40,675 nucleotides of DNA from an uncultured Chloroflexota bacterium (GTDB lineage Bacteria > Chloroflexota > Limnocylindria > Limnocylindrales > CSP1-4): NCBI GenBank assembly GCA_903822495.1, contig CAIJPD010000042.1, positions 1-40,675 of the forward strand, written 5' to 3'. The notes beneath the pieces were generated by a model that saw only the letters and a program-made list of their open reading frames with translations, was not told the origin of the DNA and made no database searches. A program made the translations under genes and the position numbers. How positions within the stretch are numbered: position 1 is the stretch's first letter; every line of letters starts with the position of its first letter. Shown here piece after piece: positions 8,454-15,977 of this stretch.

Positions 8454-8648
8454 TCAGTCGCGGGGGCTGCCGGCGATGAGCACGTAGGCCATCAGGCCCA
8501 TGGCGGCGCCCAGCGCGACCAGCATCGTGACGCCGGCCCACTCGATCCGGTAGCCGACCGGCTCGGCGAGGGCGAGATAGCTCAGGCCGATGACGGCGAA
8601 GAGGATCGCGATGGCGAGGGGCTTGCTCGGGCGGCGGATGACGTCCAT
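8454..8648 (-). CDS. Small cytochrome c oxidase subunit (subunit IV-like)
   Basis: 64-residue protein with two hydrophobic helices (about 11-29 and 38-58) and short polar ends, sitting directly after coxC in the oxidase operon. Small two- or four-helix proteins in this position are commonly oxidase subunit IV, which stabilises the complex without carrying cofactors. The start ATG has a GAGGA site 5 nt upstream. The 12-nt gap from coxC and 18-nt gap to the next gene support co-transcription. No catalytic residues are visible, and the assignment rests on size, topology and position. Confidence 0.72.
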   Translation of the reverse strand: MDVIRRPSKPLAIAILFAVIGLSYLALAEPVGYRIEWAGVTMLVALGAAMGLMAYVLIAGSPRD

Positions 8649-8660
8649 CGGTTCCTCGGG

Positions 8661-9314
8661 CTAGGGCAGCAGGTAGAGGACGGAGAACAGGATGATCCAG
8701 ACCACGTCCACGAAGTGCCAGTACAGCGATGCCGCCTCGACCGCGTCGTGGTGGCGCGCCGAGAACTGGCCGGCGGTGCCACGGTAGAGCACAACGCCCA
8801 GCATGATCACGCCGCCGAACACATGAGCGCCGTGGAAGCCGGTCAGCGTGAAGTACGTGGTGCCAAACGGCCCGGCGTCCATCGTCAGGCCCTCGCCGAA
8901 CAGGACGCTGTAGTCGTACATCTGCATGATCAGGAAGACGATGCCCAGGATGAAGGTGACCGTGATGTTCCGCATGAAGGCCTTGCGGTCCCCCCGGCGG
9001 ATGGCGTTCACGGCCAGCTGGCAGGTCACCGAGCTGATCACCAGGATGATCGTGGCGATGAGGATGAGCCCGAGCGGGTTGAGGGTCCCGGCGAACTTGT
9101 CGGGCGGCCACGGGGAGTGGGCGGCCCGGGTGGAGAAGTAGGCCCCAAAGAGCCCGGCAAAGAACATCACCTCGGAGGTGATGAACAGGAGCATCCCCAG
9201 GATGGGGTTGCTGATCCCGCCCCGGCTCTCATGGCCGGCGGTGGCCGGCCCGTGGTCGGCGCCGGCCGCGGGGCCGTGTCCGGTGGTCGTCAGCGCGTGG
9301 CTGTCGGCAGTCAC
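8661..9314 (-). CDS. coxC: Cytochrome c oxidase subunit III
   Basis: Membrane subunit that flanks CoxA and supports proton uptake and complex stability. Typical features are LLFITSEVMFFAGLFGAYF at the first helix, the FTLTGFHGAHVFGGVIML stretch with paired histidines, and the C-terminal SLYWHFVDVVWIILFSVLYLLP. At 217 residues it is the short form lacking the first two helices of mitochondrial subunit III. The GTG at 9314 is chosen because GGGGGAG lies 8 nt upstream; a longer frame would run back into coxA. The N-terminal 35 residues are polar, rich in His, Gly and Ala. It follows coxA by about 22 nt in the operon coxB-coxA-coxC. Confidence 0.95.
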   Translation of the reverse strand: MTADSHALTTTGHGPAAGADHGPATAGHESRGGISNPILGMLLFITSEVMFFAGLFGAYFSTRAAHSPWPPDKFAGTLNPLGLILIATIILVISSVTCQLAVNAIRRGDRKAFMRNITVTFILGIVFLIMQMYDYSVLFGEGLTMDAGPFGTTYFTLTGFHGAHVFGGVIMLGVVLYRGTAGQFSARHHDAVEAASLYWHFVDVVWIILFSVLYLLP

Positions 9315-9336
9315 GTTGGTGTCTCCCCCGTCCCGA

Positions 9337-10965
9337 TCAGTGCCCGGTCTTGCCGTGGCGGAGATCAAAGAGCGGGCGCTCCGAGCGGATCTCCGGCAGG
9401 TGGTCGAAGTTGTACGGCGGCGGCGGCGAGCTGGTGGCCCACTCCAGGGTGTTGGCCTCCCACGGGTTGTCGCCCGCGATCTTGCCGCTGCGCAGCGACA
9501 CGAAGACGTTCCAGATGAACGGCAGCATGGACACCGCGATCGTGAAGCTGCCGATGGTGGCGAGCAGGTTCAGGTCCGTCCAGCCGCTGTTCGCGTAGTC
9601 CGCGATGCGGCGCGGCATCCCGGCCAGCCCCACCATGTGCATGGGGAAGAACGTCAGGTTGAGGCCGATGAACATGATGATGAACTGGACCTTGCCCAGG
9701 GTCTCGTCGAGCATCCGGCCGAACATCTTGGGGAACCAGTAGTACAGGCCGGCGAAGACGCCCATCACCGAGCCGCCGAACAGCACGTAGTGCAGGTGGG
9801 CCACGACCCAGTAGGTGTCGTGCAGCGCGAAGTCCACCGGGACCGAGGCGGAGAACGCCCCGTTGATCCCGCCGATGAGGAACATCGTCAGGAAGCCCAG
9901 CGCGAAGATCATGGGCGTGGAGAAGGTCAGCTGGCCTCGCCACATGGTGGAGATCCAGTTGAAGAACTTGACGCCCGTGGGCACCGCGATGAGGAACGTC
10001 ATCAGGCTGAAGAAGGGCAGGAACACCGCGCCGGTGGTGAACATGTGGTGCGCCCAGACGGAGAAGCCCAGCGCGCCGATGGCGGCCGTCGCGAAGATGA
10101 AGGCCTTGTAGCCGAAGAGCGGCTTGCGGCTGAAGACCGGCAGGATCTCGCTGATCATGCCCATCGCCGGCAGGATCATGACGTAGACCGCCGGGTGCGA
10201 GTAGAACCAGAAGATGTTCTGGTAGAGGACCGCGCTGCCGCCCGTGGCCGGGTCAAAGAAGTGGCCGCCGTAGTTGCGGTCGATGAACAGCATCATCAGC
10301 GCACTGGTGATCACGGGGGTGGCCATCAGCACCAGCACGCTGGTGACCAGCACCGTCCACACCAGGATGGGCATCCGGAACAGCGTCATGCCCGGCGCGC
10401 GCATCTTGAAGATGGTGACCAGGAAGTTGATGGAGCCCAGGATGGAGCTGGTGCCGATCAGGATCAGCGAGACGATCCAGAGGTCCTGGCCGTAGCCGGT
10501 GCTGCCCAGCGGCCGGTCCTCGGAGAGGGGCGGGTAGCTGGTCCAGCCGGCCTGCGCGCCGCCGCCCAGGAGGAAGCTGGAGAGGAGCAGGATCCCGCCG
10601 AGGGGCAGGAGCCAGAGGGAGAGGGCGTTGATCCGCGGGAACGCCATGTCGGGCGCGCCGATCATGAGCGGCACCACGTAGTTCCCGAAGCCCGCGAGCA
10701 TGGGGATGACGAACAGGAAGATCATCACCGTCGCGTGCATCGTGAAGAGCTGGTTATAGATGCCCTCGTTGCTCACGAACTGGAGGCCGGGCTGGGCCAG
10801 CTCCGTCCGGACGCCGAGGGCCAGCAGCCCCCCGATCAGGAAGAAGATGAATGAGCTGATGATGTACATGATCCCGATCTTCTTGTGATCGGTGGTGGTC
10901 AGCCATTCGTACAGGCCGCCGCGATAGGTGCTGGCGGTCGCGGGTGCGATCGTCGTGGTCGCCAT
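9337..10965 (-). CDS. coxA: Cytochrome c oxidase subunit I, A2-type heme-copper oxidase
   Basis: Catalytic subunit that reduces oxygen to water while pumping protons. Ligands are all present: low-spin heme His77 and His392, high-spin heme His390, CuB His257, His306 and His307, with the cross-linkable Tyr261. The helix VI motif is YSHPAVY (255-261) in place of the usual GHPEVY. The gating Glu is absent and Tyr-Ser takes its place, the published hallmark of A2-type oxidases. D-channel entrance Asp106 (APDMAFPR) and K-channel Lys333 with Thr330 (PTGVK) are kept. At 542 residues it is full length. Its ATG follows an AAGGAG site in the 11-nt gap after coxB. Confidence 0.98.
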   Translation of the reverse strand: MATTTIAPATASTYRGGLYEWLTTTDHKKIGIMYIISSFIFFLIGGLLALGVRTELAQPGLQFVSNEGIYNQLFTMHATVMIFLFVIPMLAGFGNYVVPLMIGAPDMAFPRINALSLWLLPLGGILLLSSFLLGGGAQAGWTSYPPLSEDRPLGSTGYGQDLWIVSLILIGTSSILGSINFLVTIFKMRAPGMTLFRMPILVWTVLVTSVLVLMATPVITSALMMLFIDRNYGGHFFDPATGGSAVLYQNIFWFYSHPAVYVMILPAMGMISEILPVFSRKPLFGYKAFIFATAAIGALGFSVWAHHMFTTGAVFLPFFSLMTFLIAVPTGVKFFNWISTMWRGQLTFSTPMIFALGFLTMFLIGGINGAFSASVPVDFALHDTYWVVAHLHYVLFGGSVMGVFAGLYYWFPKMFGRMLDETLGKVQFIIMFIGLNLTFFPMHMVGLAGMPRRIADYANSGWTDLNLLATIGSFTIAVSMLPFIWNVFVSLRSGKIAGDNPWEANTLEWATSSPPPPYNFDHLPEIRSERPLFDLRHGKTGH

Positions 10966-10976
10966 CTCGGGGCTCC

Positions 10977-12086
10977 TTACTTGACCGTGAGGGTGCCGGA
11001 CATGTTCTGTGGGTGCACCGAGCAGATGAAGGTGTACGTCCCCGCCTTGAGCGCGGTGTAGTCGTACGTGACGTCCTTGCCACCGTCCGTCGTGGGCTTG
11101 TCCTGGAGCACGGTGGTGCCATCCGACTGGCGGATGTCGACGTCGTGCGCGAGCCCGGCCGGGTCACTGTTCGTGAAGTGGATCGCAAACGCCTGGCCGG
11201 CGGCGACCGAGAGGTCCTTCTTGTCGTACTGGATGTCCTTGGCCTTCAGCTCCAGGGCGACCGAGCCGCTGGGGCGCGGGGCCGGCGTGACCAGGGCGGC
11301 GGCCGTCCTCTCCTTCACGTAGGCAGCAAAGTCGGAGGGCAGCTTGACCACGACGTCGAATTGCATCGTCCAGTGGCCGATGCCACACAGCTCGGCGCAC
11401 TGGCCGCGGTAGGTCTGCCCGGCCTCGGTGGGATCAATGGTGAACTCGAAGCGGTTGACCATCCCCGGGTTCACGTCGCGCTTGAACAGGAAGCGCGGCA
11501 CGTAGAACGAGTGGATGACGTCCGGGCTGGTCAGGGAGAGCTGGACGTTCAGACCGGCCGGGACCACCAGGCCGCCGCCGTTGGCGGCGAGCGGCGTGGA
11601 TTCCGTGAACAGCTTGGTCTTCCCGTCCGGGGTGAGGTAGTCAAACTGCCACTGGAACTGCCCGGCGACCGCCCGGATCTGGACGTCCGGGGTCTTGGAT
11701 ACCGCGTCCACCGTGTTGAGGGTGTTGAGCGACATCACGAAGAGCACGAAGACGACGGCGGTGGGGATGACCGTCCAGATGACCTCGAGGACGTTGCTGC
11801 CGTGGATCTGGGGCGGGAGCTCCGTGTCTTCGGGGCGCCGGCGGTAGCGCAGGATGCTCCAGATGATCAGGCCTTCCACCAGCAGGAAGACCACCGTGGC
11901 CACGGCCATGATCACCGTGTACAGCTCGCTGACCTGGTGGGCCTGGCTGGTGACCGCCTTCACGGGGAACATGGCGTCCCACCAGCCGGCGTAGAAGAAG
12001 ACGGCGCAGAAGGCTGCGACCACGATCACCAGCAGCGCGATGGCGCGCACCGCGGACGTGGATCGCTTCCTGGGGCTGCTCGACAT
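10977..12086 (-). CDS. coxB: Cytochrome c oxidase subunit II with C-terminal cupredoxin
   Basis: Electron-entry subunit of the oxidase. After an N-terminal hydrophobic segment (about 14-33) and two further helices (about 54-78 and 100-121) comes the CuA domain. Its ligands are complete: His192, Cys230, Glu232, Cys234, His238 and Met241 in QCAELCGIGHWTM. There is no heme-c CxxCH. Instead, residues about 276-369 form a second cupredoxin with His314, Cys355, His358 and Met362 (CSVHPQNM). It could relay electrons from an outside donor to CuA. Translation from the ATG at 12086 has GAGGA 7 nt upstream; a GTG at 12110 lacks one. It is first in the operon behind a promoter at 12193-12221, with about 100 nt of leader. 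Confidence 0.96.
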   Translation of the reverse strand: MSSSPRKRSTSAVRAIALLVIVVAAFCAVFFYAGWWDAMFPVKAVTSQAHQVSELYTVIMAVATVVFLLVEGLIIWSILRYRRRPEDTELPPQIHGSNVLEVIWTVIPTAVVFVLFVMSLNTLNTVDAVSKTPDVQIRAVAGQFQWQFDYLTPDGKTKLFTESTPLAANGGGLVVPAGLNVQLSLTSPDVIHSFYVPRFLFKRDVNPGMVNRFEFTIDPTEAGQTYRGQCAELCGIGHWTMQFDVVVKLPSDFAAYVKERTAAALVTPAPRPSGSVALELKAKDIQYDKKDLSVAAGQAFAIHFTNSDPAGLAHDVDIRQSDGTTVLQDKPTTDGGKDVTYDYTALKAGTYTFICSVHPQNMSGTLTVK

Positions 12087-12192
12087 CGGGGTTCCTCGCT
12101 GGGGGGTCACGACGGCCCGGCGTCATGGGACGCAAGGGGACGCCGCGTTGGACGTTGAACGACACCGGTCCCTCCCGGGCCGGAGCCGGCAC

Positions 12193-12221
12193 ATGATACC
12201 CGGAGTCCGACCACTCGTCAG
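12193..12221 (-). promoter_or_regulatory. Promoter of the cox operon
   Basis: On the minus strand, CTGACG (12216-12221) and TATCAT (12193-12198) are separated by 17 bp, the ideal housekeeping spacing. Transcription would begin near 12186 and leave a leader of about 100 nt before coxB. The rest of 12087-12386, between coxB and ctaG, shows no gene. Confidence 0.6.
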
Positions 12222-12386
12222 CCCTGAACCTTGCGATCGACTCTTGCGCAGGATCTGCGGATGTGCCTAGCGGTCCGCCCGCCGACCTGCCAGCCCGCGC
12301 GTACGGCCACGGGCTGGCGTCGCCCCCCTGCCATGGGCTTTCGTCGCACCGGCCCGGGTCGCCCGGGTTCGTGGGACGATGCGATC

Positions 12387-13628
12387 GTGATCGACCCGCC
12401 CGCTCGCCGGTTCCCGCTCCCGGGCGGCGCCCCGTCGCGCTCCAGGGTGGTTGTCCCGGTCGTGATCGCCGCCGCGGTCGCCGTGCTGGGTGCGGCCCCG
12501 ACCGTCCTCGGCCACGGATCGGTCCCCGACGACCCGCCGAGCGCCATCTCGCTGATCTTCGGCTGGTCGTTCGAACCGCTCCTCGCGTTGCCCACGCTGG
12601 CCGCCGCGCTGGTCTGGCTCCGCCTGGTGGGGAGCGTCAACCGGGCCCACCCCGACAACCCGGTCCCGCGTCGGCGCAGCGGCGCCTTCCTGGCGGGATT
12701 GCTGGCGATCGCCTTCGCGCTGCAGTCCGGGATCGAGCGCTACGACACCACGCTCTTCTCGGTCCACATGGTCCAGCATCTGCTCCTGACCCTCGTGGCG
12801 GCGCCACTCCTGGTGCTGGGGGCGCCCATCACGCTGCTGTTGCGGGCGGCCGGCGCGGAGGATCGCCGGCGCTGGATCCTGCCCGTCCTCCACTCGCGGT
12901 TCCTGCGCGTGGTGGCCCACCCCGTGGTGGACACGCTCCTGTTTGGGGCGGTCATGTGGGGCACCCACTTCTCGCCGCTCTTCGACCACGCGCTGGAGGA
13001 CCGGTTCGCCCACGACCTGGAGCACCTCCTCTTCCTTGTGGCGGCGCTCCTCTTCTGGTGGCCGGCGCTGGGCCTGGACCCCAGCCCGTACCGGCTCTCC
13101 CCGCCGGTCCGGATCCTGTACACGTTCCTCCAGATGCCCCAGAACACCTTCCTGGCGGTCGCGATCCTGTATGCGCCCAGGGTCCTGTACGCCCACTACG
13201 CGACGATCTCGGCGCCCTGGCTGCCGGACCCGCTCACCGATCAGCAGCTGGCCGCCGGGATCATGTGGCTGGGGGGTGACCTCCTCTTCCTGGCGGTCAT
13301 CCTGGGGCTGGTCTGGGACTGGTCACGCCGCGAGGAACGCGACACGATCGCCGCCGAGCGTCGCTCGGATCTCGCGCGCACCTCCATCCGCGCGCGCGAG
13401 GCGGATCTCGCCGGCCGCCTGGCCGGCCGGGCGTCGACGACACAAGACGCCGACGCCGAGGACGACGCCGACGCCGAGGACGACGAGGACGCCGACGCCG
13501 AGGACGCCGACGCCGGCGCTGGCCATGCCGCCGACGGGGCGCTGGGGCCGGGGGAGCCGACACCGGGGCCGGGGGAGCCGACACCGGGGCCGTCCGGCCG
13601 TTTCCGGCCCGATCGGGCCGAGGCGTGA
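12387..13628 (+). CDS. ctaG: Cytochrome c oxidase assembly protein CtaG-like
   Basis: Multi-helix membrane protein of the caa3 CtaG family (DUF1404-like, not the soluble Cox11 family), thought to help insert CuB into subunit I. Family signatures are FSVHMVQHLLLTLVAAPLL, a conserved FxHDLEHLLFLVAALLFWWP, and TFLQMPQNTFLAVAILY, followed by GIMWLGGDLLFL. It lies divergent from the cox operon, a usual place for it. GTG at 12387 is preferred because it falls just before the first helix, with a GACGAT hexamer 6 nt upstream. ATG at 12333 and 12231 are longer options. The C-terminal 80 residues are unusual: a long Asp/Ala/Glu run and two copies of GPGEPTP encoded by near-perfect DNA repeats, probably a disordered cytoplasmic or external tail. 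Confidence 0.87.
   Translation: MIDPPARRFPLPGGAPSRSRVVVPVVIAAAVAVLGAAPTVLGHGSVPDDPPSAISLIFGWSFEPLLALPTLAAALVWLRLVGSVNRAHPDNPVPRRRSGAFLAGLLAIAFALQSGIERYDTTLFSVHMVQHLLLTLVAAPLLVLGAPITLLLRAAGAEDRRRWILPVLHSRFLRVVAHPVVDTLLFGAVMWGTHFSPLFDHALEDRFAHDLEHLLFLVAALLFWWPALGLDPSPYRLSPPVRILYTFLQMPQNTFLAVAILYAPRVLYAHYATISAPWLPDPLTDQQLAAGIMWLGGDLLFLAVILGLVWDWSRREERDTIAAERRSDLARTSIRAREADLAGRLAGRASTTQDADAEDDADAEDDEDADAEDADAGAGHAADGALGPGEPTPGPGEPTPGPSGRFRPDRAEA
13446..13592 (+). repeat. Simple repeats encoding the CtaG acidic and Pro tail
   Basis: Runs of GACGCCGACGCCGAGGAC-type units from about 13446 to 13515 encode Asp-Ala-Glu repeats. Two adjacent copies of a roughly 21-bp unit (GGGGCCGGGGGAGCCGACAC) lie at about 13549-13590. 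Such tracts are prone to slippage, so tail length should vary among relatives. Confidence 0.7.
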
Positions 13629-13634
13629 GCCGCG

Positions 13635-13668
13635 GATAAGTGGCGGTTGAGTGTCCGATACGTGGCGG
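13635..13668. repeat. Pair of direct repeats, 22 bp apart
   Basis: GATAAGTGGCGG (13635-13646) and GATACGTGGCGG (13657-13668) match in 11 of 12 positions and are offset by 22 bp, about two helical turns. They lie in the 390-bp gap after ctaG and could be a regulator's paired sites. No regulator is linked. Confidence 0.4.
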
Positions 13669-13769
13669 CCGCCAGGATGCGTGGTGGTGTCGCCTCGGGC
13701 AGGCCCGCGGCGCGCCGGGATCGGTCCGGCCCATCGGGAGGCACGGACGTCTCGCAGCCTGGAGATCCA

Positions 13770-13877
13770 ATGCCGCATCCGCTGCACGTGGTCGCGGACC
13801 GCCTCAGGGCCTGGTCGCCGCTCCTCGCGATCGTCGCCACCATCCTCGCACTCGCCGCCGGCCGTCGATGGGCCTGA
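13770..13877 (+). CDS. Possible 35-residue membrane peptide
   Basis: A short frame starts at an ATG 5 nt after a GGAG site (13761-13764) and encodes MPHPLHVVADRLRAW followed by a single hydrophobic helix (SPLLAIVATILALAAG) and RRWA. A basic end after the helix fits a one-pass membrane peptide. It lies between two genes linked to copper or the oxidase and ahead of a strong GC hairpin at 13907-13935. No family is recognised. It may be a small oxidase-related subunit or a chance frame in GC-rich DNA. Confidence 0.35.
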   Translation: MPHPLHVVADRLRAWSPLLAIVATILALAAGRRWA

Positions 13878-13906
13878 GCCGGCCGGGCAGGATCGCTCCT
13901 CCGCAC

Positions 13907-13935
13907 GGGGCGGGGGCAGGCCGCCACCCCGCCCC
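13907..13935 (+). terminator. GC hairpin, likely transcription end
   Basis: GGGGCGGGG (13907-13915) pairs perfectly with CCCCGCCCC (13927-13935) around an 11-nt loop. There is no T-run, so it may act by pausing or with Rho. The remaining 13936-14005 holds no gene. Confidence 0.45.
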
Positions 13936-14005
13936 CGCCGCACCCGGCCCGGGCATCGGAGCCCCGTCCGCGCCGGGTTCGCCGGCGCCCGGGGCGCCAT
14001 GGCGG

Positions 14006-14011
14006 TAGCAT
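14006..14011 (+). promoter_or_regulatory. -10 element, leaderless start of cupredoxin lipoprotein
   Basis: TAGCAT ends exactly 7 nt before the GTG at 14019, and no Shine-Dalgarno sequence is present. The transcript would start at or next to the start codon. Confidence 0.5.
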
Positions 14012-14018
14012 CCCGGCG

Positions 14019-14570
14019 GTGCGTCGCACTGCCTCCCCGTCCCGGATCGCCCTCCTGTGCCTGGCCATCGCGGCCGGGGGCTGCGTTGCGGCGCCCAGCG
14101 CCCCCGCGTCGTTCCTCCCCGGGACGCCGGCCAGCCCGCGGGAGTTCAACCTCATCGCCAGCGACTATGCCTTCATCCCGTCGGTGGTGGCCGTCTTCCC
14201 CGGTGAGACCGTGCTGATCCACGTGGTCAACGGCGGCCTGGAGCCGCACGAGGCGGTGATTGGTGACGCGGCCGTCCAGGCGGCATGGGAGCAGGTCGAG
14301 GCGGTCACGGCAACGCACCCGCCCGGGCCCACCCCCGTCGTCAGCGTGCCACCGGGCGTCGCCGGGGTCCGGGTGTTCGTGGCGTCGGGTCGGCGGGTGG
14401 ACGTGGAGTGGACGGTGCCGGCGGATGCCGCTCGCCCGGTTGACGGCTCCGGGACCACCACCCGCGAGTGGTACGTGGGTTGCCACATCCCGGGCCACTT
14501 CGAGAAGGGCATGGTCGTCCCGGTCGCATTCCTCGCGACCGTCCCGGGCGGGCCCTCGGCCACGCCATGA
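14019..14570 (+). CDS. Cupredoxin lipoprotein (blue copper protein)
   Basis: Signal peptide of 21 residues ending in the lipobox AAGGC, so Cys22 would be lipid-modified and hold the protein on the outer face of the membrane. The mature part is a single cupredoxin domain with candidate copper ligands His77 (EPHEAV), Cys155, His160 and Met165 in CHIPGHFEKGM. The C-x4-H-x4-M spacing differs from the C-x2-H loops of the other cupredoxins in this window and is closer to azurin or sulfocyanin-like sites. It is a plausible mobile electron donor to the oxidase encoded about 2 kb upstream. That role is inferred from context. Confidence 0.85.
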   Translation: MRRTASPSRIALLCLAIAAGGCVAAPSAPASFLPGTPASPREFNLIASDYAFIPSVVAVFPGETVLIHVVNGGLEPHEAVIGDAAVQAAWEQVEAVTATHPPGPTPVVSVPPGVAGVRVFVASGRRVDVEWTVPADAARPVDGSGTTTREWYVGCHIPGHFEKGMVVPVAFLATVPGGPSATP

Positions 14571-14702
14571 CGGCCTCGGCGCCACTCGGCGCGGTGACCG
14601 TGCTCCACCGCCCGGAGGGTGCGGAATGGTACCCTGTCGCCCTGCCCCGGCCGACGGGCCCGGCGGCCACGGAGCTGGTCGGAGAACAGGAGTCGAGTCG
14701 AA

Positions 14703-14990
14703 ATGGCCTACGTCATCACCGAGCCCTGCATCGACGTCCTCGACGTCTCGTGCGTGTCGGTCTGTCCCGTCGACTGCATCCATTACGACGAGGGCGTCGA
14801 CCGGAAGCTGTACATCGACCCCAACGAATGCATCGACTGCGGGGCATGCGAGCCGGAGTGCCCGGTCAACGCCATCTTCCCGGAGGAGTCGGTGCCCGCG
14901 GAGTGGTCGCGCTTCGTGAAGATCGACGCGACCTGGTTCCACGACAAGTCGGCATCACGCGCAGCGGTGGACGCCGCCAAGCCGCGCTGA
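14703..14990 (+). CDS. fdxA: 7Fe ferredoxin [3Fe-4S][4Fe-4S]
   Basis: Cytosolic electron carrier of 95 residues. Cysteines 9, 17, 21, 25, 43, 46, 49 and 53 match the seven-iron pattern. By comparison with Azotobacter ferredoxin I, Cys9, Cys17 and Cys53 would hold the 3Fe cluster, Cys21 with Cys43/46/49 the 4Fe cluster, and Cys25 would be free. A C-terminal extension (AEWSRFVKIDATWF) is typical of FdxA. The start ATG at 14703 follows CAGGAG about 11 nt upstream; a longer frame from 14619 lacks support. TACCCT at 14630-14635 could be the -10. It may serve the KorAB oxidoreductase encoded about 6 kb downstream, by inference. Confidence 0.93.
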   Translation: MAYVITEPCIDVLDVSCVSVCPVDCIHYDEGVDRKLYIDPNECIDCGACEPECPVNAIFPEESVPAEWSRFVKIDATWFHDKSASRAAVDAAKPR

Positions 14991-14999
14991 TCCACGGCA

Positions 15000-15028
15000 C
15001 GTCCCCGGGCCTGCGGGCGCCGGGGACG
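15000..15028 (+). terminator. Hairpin after ferredoxin gene
   Basis: CGTCCCCGG (15000-15008) pairs perfectly with CCGGGGACG (15020-15028) around an 11-nt loop, just after the ferredoxin stop. No T-run follows. Confidence 0.5.
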
Positions 15029-15048
15029 AACCCCGCCTGAGCGGCAGG

Positions 15049-15969
15049 ATGCGCATCGTTTCGCTGGTCCCGGTCGCCACCGAGATCCTGTGTGAGATCG
15101 GCCTGGCCGACGAGTTGGTCGGCATCAGCGCCGACTCGGATTGGCCCTCGGATCTGCGCGAGATCCCGCACGTGACCCGCGTGGACCAGGACCCGGCCGC
15201 CGCCCTCGACGGGTCGGCCCGCCTGATCGCCTTCACCCATGGCATCGTCCCGGGCCTGGTCGCGGATCCCGCCGCCATCGCCGCGCTCGCCCCGGACCTC
15301 GTCGTGACCCAGTCGCGCTGCCGCGCGTGCGGCGTGCTCGTTCGCCCCGTTGGTCCGCCGGGCACCCTCCGGTCGGAGGTCACCCTCCTCGACCTGGAGG
15401 CCACCTCCATCGAGGGCATCCTCAACTCCATCACCACCGTGGGCGCCATGACGGAGACCGAGGACGAGGCCGTCGACCTGGTTGAATCGCTTCGGATCCG
15501 CCTGGGCGTGATCGAGGAGGCGGTGGAGCGCCGGCGCATGTCGGGCCGCCGCGCCCGCCGCGTCGTCGCCCTCCAGCGGCTCCTGCCACCGGCCGCGGCC
15601 GGTCACTGGCTGCCGGAGCAGATCCGGCGCGCCGGCGGTTGGGAGATCCTCGGCGAGGCCGGCGGACCTGCCACCCCGTCCACCTGGGAGACCGTCGCCG
15701 AGGTCGATCCGGAGATCCTGCTCCTGATCCCGGCCGACCTTCGGATCAACGTGGCGCGCACGCTGTGGGACCGGGCCCCAAAGCCCGACGCCTGGGATGA
15801 GATCGCCGCGGTCCGCAGCGGCCAGGTCTTCCTGCTCGACTCGCCGTACTTCTCGCGGCCGGGCCCGCGCGCCATCGATGGCATCGAGCTGCTCGCGGAA
15901 GTCCTGGACCCCGACGCGTTCGTCGAGACGTCGCCGCCCGGGAGCTGGACACCCCTCTACCTCGCCTGA
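15049..15969 (+). CDS. Cytosolic cobalamin-binding-like protein (BtuF fold)
   Basis: 306-residue protein with the periplasmic-binding fold of BtuF/FepB-type proteins: RIVSLVPVATEILCEIGLADELVGIS at the N terminus, VTRVDQDPAAA, a linker helix, and DPEILLLIPADL near the C terminus. No signal peptide or lipobox is present, so it should stay in the cytoplasm. It carries TQSRCRACGV, the Cys-x2-Cys motif of the signal-less subgroup often annotated as cobalamin-binding protein. No ABC permease or ATPase is adjacent, so a transport role is unlikely; cofactor handling is a guess. The next gene starts 8 nt downstream, suggesting joint transcription. Confidence 0.75.
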   Translation: MRIVSLVPVATEILCEIGLADELVGISADSDWPSDLREIPHVTRVDQDPAAALDGSARLIAFTHGIVPGLVADPAAIAALAPDLVVTQSRCRACGVLVRPVGPPGTLRSEVTLLDLEATSIEGILNSITTVGAMTETEDEAVDLVESLRIRLGVIEEAVERRRMSGRRARRVVALQRLLPPAAAGHWLPEQIRRAGGWEILGEAGGPATPSTWETVAEVDPEILLLIPADLRINVARTLWDRAPKPDAWDEIAAVRSGQVFLLDSPYFSRPGPRAIDGIELLAEVLDPDAFVETSPPGSWTPLYLA

Positions 15970-15977
15970 CGCTCGGC

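Noticed and set aside
12231..12386. N-terminal extension of CtaG from ATG 12231
   Set aside because: The residues are Arg/Pro/Cys-rich and precede the first helix by about 65 codons; GTG 12387 fits the family better.
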